Origin: Gemmatimonadota bacterium
Lineage (GTDB): Bacteria; Gemmatimonadota; Gemmatimonadetes; Gemmatimonadales; Gemmatimonadaceae
Reading direction: 5' to 3'
Assembly (NCBI GenBank): GCA_947457715.1
Contig: CANGXK010000073.1
Span: forward strand, 1-9,490
DNA: 9,490 nt
Of the stretch, positions 6,727-9,490 are shown piece by piece (within the stretch, counting starts at the first letter, position 1; every line of letters starts with the position of its first letter). Under the pieces are notes generated by a model, which saw only the letters and a list, made by a program, of their open reading frames with translations, had not been told where the DNA came from and ran no database searches. Position numbers and translations under genes: made by a program.

Positions 6727-7727
6727 CAGCGCCGCTCGACGACATAAGCAATCGCATCTTCGAGCGAACTACGCGCGGCACTGTCTGGCAGGCCAGCGAG
6801 CGCATCCTCGGCTTCACGGGAAAACTGATCGGCACGTCGGCGGGCGTACTCGAGTCCGCCATGATCGCGAACAATCTCAACGACCTCGGCGATGGCCTCG
6901 TCTTCCGGCTCCGCTGCAGCAAAGAGCGCTTCCACTCGAGCACGCGCCGAGGCTGGCATCTCGCGGAGCGCGGCAATCAACGGGAGGGTGACTTTGTGCT
7001 CCTTCAGGTCGAGCCCACTCGGTTTTCCGGTCATCTCCTGCCCTTCCGTATAGTCCAGCAGATCGTCCGCGACCTGGAAGGCCATTCCCAGCCGCTCACC
7101 GAACCGCACCAGCGACTCCCGATGCGTCGGCGCTCCGCAGAGCGCGCCGACCTCGCAGGAGGCCATGAACAGCGAGGCGGTCTTCGCGCGAATCAGTGTG
7201 TCGTAGTCGCGTTCGGTGAAGGCCAGCGCATCGTAGGCGGAGAGCTGCCGGATCTCACCAAGCGTCATTTCGTTCGACGCGTGCGTCACCGCCTTCATCG
7301 CTTCGAGATCGCCGAGGGTCACGAGCTCACGCAGCGCACGCAGGTAGAGGTAGTCACCCATGATCACGGAGACCTGATGACTGAACAGCGAATTGACGGT
7401 CGGCATGCCTCGTCGAAGGGCCGAGTGGTCGACGGCATCATCGTGTACGAGCGTGGCCAGATGAATGAGCTCGATGATCGCGGCGAACGTAATCGCCTTG
7501 GATGGCGGCTCCTGTTCGACGCTGCTCGACAGCAGGAGCAGAGTGGGCCGAAAGAGTTTCCCCTTCATGCCCATCAGATGCTCCTGCACCTCAGTCACCA
7601 GCGGCACATCCGCTGACACGATGCGCCATAACTCCTGCGACACCTTGGACAAATCGTCCTGCACGGGCGCCTGAATGTCACGCAGGGCCGCCGCCAACGC
7701 CGTCGGCGTCCGCGTGGAAAGCGTCAT
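6723..7727 (-). CDS. Trans-polyprenyl diphosphate synthase (long-chain type)
   Basis: It condenses isopentenyl diphosphate onto an allylic primer to build an all-trans polyprenyl diphosphate, most often the tail of menaquinone or ubiquinone. The 334-residue length is typical. Visible motifs: GKLFRP at 56-61 (substrate lysine and arginine), the first aspartate-rich motif DDAVD at 96-100, followed by the RRG at 105-107, a GD-Y-L pair at 124-128, and the second aspartate-rich motif DDLLD at 221-225 in FQVADDLLDY. The residue five before the first motif is Ala91; a small residue there usually means long products (C30 or more) rather than farnesyl diphosphate. Its ATG overlaps the stop of the TPR remnant by 4 nt, and its stop overlaps the next gene, so it sits mid-operon. 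The gene may be named ispB or hepT in other species; chain length is not proven. Confidence 0.93.
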   Translation of the reverse strand: MTLSTRTPTALAAALRDIQAPVQDDLSKVSQELWRIVSADVPLVTEVQEHLMGMKGKLFRPTLLLLSSSVEQEPPSKAITFAAIIELIHLATLVHDDAVDHSALRRGMPTVNSLFSHQVSVIMGDYLYLRALRELVTLGDLEAMKAVTHASNEMTLGEIRQLSAYDALAFTERDYDTLIRAKTASLFMASCEVGALCGAPTHRESLVRFGERLGMAFQVADDLLDYTEGQEMTGKPSGLDLKEHKVTLPLIAALREMPASARARVEALFAAAEPEDEAIAEVVEIVRDHGGLEYARRRADQFSREAEDALAGLPDSAARSSLEDAIAYVVERRW

Positions 7728-8097
7728 CGCGCTACCTGGTCGAGCGCCGCCAGTCTGGCGGCAGCGTCACGGAAAGGAATGTCGGTCGCGTACACACGCT
7801 GATAATAGCCACGCGCGTCGCCCCCGCGCTGGATGGCTTCGCATGAAAATGCGAGAAGGAAGGGTACTCCGACCCGTTGCTGGTCACCCAACCCCGGCCG
7901 TGAAGGACCCGAGACACCACCGAGTCGGCCACCTGGCGCCGTCTCGGCTTCACGGAACATTGCCCCAAGGCCTCGTACGTCGAAAGCCGCTGCGGCCGAC
8001 ATCTCAACACTTTCTGGACCCCGGCGTTCCCATCATCCAGCAGACCCATCTCCTTGAAGGCTATGCCGAGGTCGCCATGACGCTCGTGATCATCCAC
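7724..8097 (-). pseudogene. Truncated, frameshifted C-terminal remnant of a TPR protein
   Basis: Two reading frames give consecutive parts of one TPR domain. From about 8097 to 7896 the frame reads DDHERHGDLGIAFKEMGLLD and then STYEALGQC and QVADSVVSR. From about 7890 to the stop at 7724 the other frame reads GDQQRVGVPFLLAFSCEAI, ARGYYQRVYATDIPFRDAAA and LAALDQVAR. These match the order of a known TPR C-terminal module (EMGL, then YEALGQC, then YYQRV and FRD), so one base has been lost near the run of four C at 7892-7895 (plus strand). Some core positions are also unusual (DDGNAGVQKV where DDAIAEFQKV is expected). Only about 124 residues remain. The 4-nt ATGA overlap with the polyprenyl synthase start is intact. 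A sequencing error in the homopolymer could explain the shift, but not the missing N-terminus. Confidence 0.7.
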
Positions 8098-8115
8098 TCC
8101 CGCTAAACGCGCGCG

Positions 8116-8122
8116 CCTCCTA
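8116..8122 (-). promoter_or_regulatory. Strong Shine-Dalgarno-like site without a well-placed start codon
   Basis: On the minus strand this reads TAGGAGG, overlapping the TAG stop (8122-8120) of the upstream reading frame. The nearest downstream start in the TPR-remnant frame is a GTG 18 nt away (8097), which is too far for efficient initiation. It may be the leftover ribosome binding site of the decayed TPR gene. Confidence 0.5.
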
Positions 8123-8460
8123 AAAGTGCCTGAGCCACACATCGGAATCCGCCGGCGCGTCGCCGCTGACTGCAGGCTCCCGCAGGCGCATCCGCGCCAT
8201 GACCTGGGCGTCGTCGTCCCGACGCCAGTCCGCCAGATCCCGGTAGGCGACGCGAAGGCGTAGCGGATCCGGCATCCGGACTGACAACCCGAGGTGTTTC
8301 TCGTGGACGGCGACCCGCTCGGGTGCGACCTGAACCCGTGTGTCGGCGCTATCGGCGCCAGCGTGGACGTCACCACCAATCGCGCCTCAGCGGCCACGGC
8401 GGCGACCGGAAGCGACAGCATCACCAATAGCGGGCGGAAGGACACAGCCGTGCGGCTCAA
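8120..8460 (-). pseudogene. Unrecognised small secreted-type protein, apparently frameshifted
   Basis: I do not recognise this gene. One frame, from a possible TTG at 8460 to about 8365, encodes a signal-peptide-like stretch: SFRPLLVMLSLPVAAVAA followed by EARLVV, with an AxA-type cleavage site. From about 8365 to the TAG at 8122 the coding signal (G/C-rich third positions, ordinary residue mix) moves to another frame, reading DTRVQVAPERVAVHEK, LSVRMPDPLRLRVAYRDL and AQVMARMRLREP, ending DVWLRHF. The first frame stays open but becomes Ser/Arg/Cys/Thr-rich and looks like a shadow. A one-base loss near 8365 would join the two into a secreted protein of about 113 residues. No good ribosome binding site precedes 8460. 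It could instead be two separate fragments or contain a sequencing error. Confidence 0.35.
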
Positions 8461-8581
8461 GGCGAACCGGGGGCTGTTGCACAGCGACCGGCACCATGTC
8501 GGGCATCACCTCGATCGCTTTCACGTACGCGGCGCCCGCGCGAGCCGTTGCGTGCTGGTCTACCGAGCCTTCGCAATTCAT
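8387..8581 (-). CDS. Possible small ORF of unknown function
   Basis: From the ATG at 8581 this ORF gives 64 residues. A plausible ribosome binding site, AGGCGGAG, lies about 5 nt upstream. Its first 45 residues or so (MNCEGSVDQHATARAGAAYV, then KAIEVMPDMVPVAVQQPPV) have G/C-rich third positions as expected of real genes here. The last 19 codons lose that bias (mostly T-ending), exactly where the signal-peptide-like frame takes over near 8455. It may therefore be the true 5' end of the following frameshifted gene rather than an independent small protein. It is 27 nt downstream of the hutI stop. I recognise no family. Confidence 0.3.
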   Translation of the reverse strand: MNCEGSVDQHATARAGAAYVKAIEVMPDMVPVAVQQPPVRLEPHGCVLPPAIGDAVASGRRRGR

Positions 8582-8608
8582 CAAGACTCCGCCTAGGGAG
8601 GCGAGGGG

Positions 8609-9490
8609 TCACGTCGAGGAGTGACACACCCTTCCGCCCGCCCACGCCACTCGACAGAGACGCTCGCCAAACCAGTAGGGCAGCGCCCGGAAGTCGTCGG
8701 CGGCGTGCACCGCGATATCCGCGCGAAAACCCTCGGTTAGCTGGCCAGTGATCCCGGCCAAGCCGAGCGCGGCCGCCCCGTTCACGGTACCGGCGATCCA
8801 CGCCTCGGCCGCTGAGAGGCGAAGTTGACTCACGGCGAGCGTCAGCACCAGCGGGAACGACTGGAGGGGAGACGTGCCCGGGTTCAGATCGGTGGCGACT
8901 GCGACGGCTGCGCCCGCGTCGATCAGCGCCCGGGCCGGCGCCTGCCGTCCGGTGCCCAGAAACAGCATCGTCGCTGGAAGCAGTGTCGCCACCGTAGGTG
9001 CCGCCGCCAGCGCGGCAATCCCTGCCGGAGAGATGGCCGCCAGGTGATCGGCGCTGGTGGCCCCGAGTTCGGCGGCCAGAACCGCAGCGCCGCCATCGTG
9101 CAATTCGTCCGCGTGCATCTTGAGTTGCAGCCCGTGCCCGCGCGCCGCCTCCAAGAGTCGGCGCGTTTCGGCCACGTCGAAGACCCCCGGCTCGCAGAAC
9201 ACGTCAGCGAAACGCGCCAGGCCGTCGGCGGCGACCGCCGGATACAGCTCGTGGATGAGGCACTCGATCCACGCGTTGCGTCCGTTCGGACGGTCACGAT
9301 ACTCGAGCGGGACTTCGTGCGCCCCCAAGCAGGTGGCCACGATGTTCAGCGGACCGGCCTCGGCCAGCCTCGCGATGACGCGCAACGTGCGCAGCTCGTC
9401 GTGGACAGAGAGCCCGTAGCCGGACTTGATTTCGACGGTCGTCACCCCGCCAGCCGCGAGCGCCTGCAAGCGCGGTCCCGCCAGCGCGAA
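8609..9490 (-). CDS. hutI: Imidazolonepropionase (partial, N-terminus beyond window)
   Basis: This amidohydrolase opens the ring of 4-imidazolone-5-propionate to N-formimino-L-glutamate, step three of histidine degradation, in the cytoplasm. The 293 visible residues are the C-terminal part of a protein usually about 400 long. Numbering from the right edge, I see TVEIKSGYGL at 18-27, the metal histidine in LKMHADEL, a second histidine in SADHLAAIS, the ATLLPATMLFLG strand, and the metal aspartate in VATDLNPGTSP, followed by the usual C-terminal beta domain ending in GGRVCHSST. The N-terminal HxH metal pair lies outside the window. The frame is open to position 9490. No other hut gene is visible; hutH or hutU may lie upstream. 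Nothing suggests that it is damaged. Confidence 0.95.
   Translation of the reverse strand, partial: FALAGPRLQALAAGGVTTVEIKSGYGLSVHDELRTLRVIARLAEAGPLNIVATCLGAHEVPLEYRDRPNGRNAWIECLIHELYPAVAADGLARFADVFCEPGVFDVAETRRLLEAARGHGLQLKMHADELHDGGAAVLAAELGATSADHLAAISPAGIAALAAAPTVATLLPATMLFLGTGRQAPARALIDAGAAVAVATDLNPGTSPLQSFPLVLTLAVSQLRLSAAEAWIAGTVNGAAALGLAGITGQLTEGFRADIAVHAADDFRALPYWFGERLCRVAWAGGRVCHSST

Noticed and set aside
6705..7616. 303-codon plus-strand open frame opposite the polyprenyl synthase
   Set aside because: The minus strand carries both Asp-rich motifs and all family signatures. The plus-strand product is Arg/His-rich with no recognisable domain, as expected of an antisense shadow in GC-rich DNA.
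8457..8801. 114-codon minus-strand frame overlapping the hutI end
   Set aside because: Most of it is hutI in the wrong frame, and the product is Arg/Gly-rich with no motif.
1..9490. CRISPR array, tRNA/rRNA gene, insertion sequence, prophage or defence system
   Set aside because: I found no spaced direct repeats, no cloverleaf, no transposase or integrase motif and no defence-gene signature on either strand. The only tandem repeat is the 9-bp coding repeat.

Overview
The window is GC-rich bacterial chromosome, densely coded, with no tRNA, rRNA, CRISPR array, insertion sequence or phage gene that I can see. The style is that of a diderm bacterium: a membrane-anchored SurA/PpiD-type periplasmic foldase, a TatA translocase subunit, and a long-chain polyprenyl diphosphate synthase of the kind that makes quinone tails. 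The N-terminus of the foldase and the TPR-protein style remind me most of Gemmatimonadota. That assignment is inference from memory of the families, not a measured result.

Layout. (1) Positions 1-4013, all minus strand, hold a tightly packed operon read from right to left: a 640-residue TPR scaffold protein, aroQ (type II 3-dehydroquinate dehydratase), a pepP-like M24 aminopeptidase, and accB (biotin carrier of acetyl-CoA carboxylase, cut by the window edge). The first three genes overlap by 4 nt (ATGA and GTGA), and accB follows after about 53 bp. (2) Positions 4014-4274 are the only clear divergent intergenic region. It must carry promoters for the TPR operon on one side and the foldase on the other. 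(3) Positions 4275-6107, the only plus-strand gene, encode a 610-residue membrane-anchored parvulin-type peptidyl-prolyl isomerase. A strong, probably bidirectional hairpin terminator follows at 6126-6165. (4) Positions 6181-7727, minus strand, hold a second compact operon: polyprenyl diphosphate synthase, a small DUF4321-like membrane protein, and tatA. These are also joined by overlaps or by a stop codon inside the next ribosome binding site. (5) Positions 7724-8608, minus strand, are untidy. A truncated, frameshifted TPR remnant still overlaps the polyprenyl synthase start by 4 nt. Upstream of it lies a stretch whose coding signal changes frame at least twice, including a signal-peptide-like segment. 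(6) Positions 8609-9490 are the C-terminal three quarters of hutI (imidazolonepropionase, histidine degradation), running off the right edge.

Together the genes are mostly housekeeping: fatty-acid precursor supply (accB), aromatic amino-acid synthesis (aroQ), peptide turnover (pepP), envelope protein folding and export (foldase, tatA), quinone side-chain synthesis and histidine catabolism. I see no convincing new defence, mobile or biosynthetic system. The points most worth a second look are the decaying region at 7724-8608, the repeated parvulin half-domains in the foldase, and the in-frame 9-bp tandem repeat in the TPR gene.
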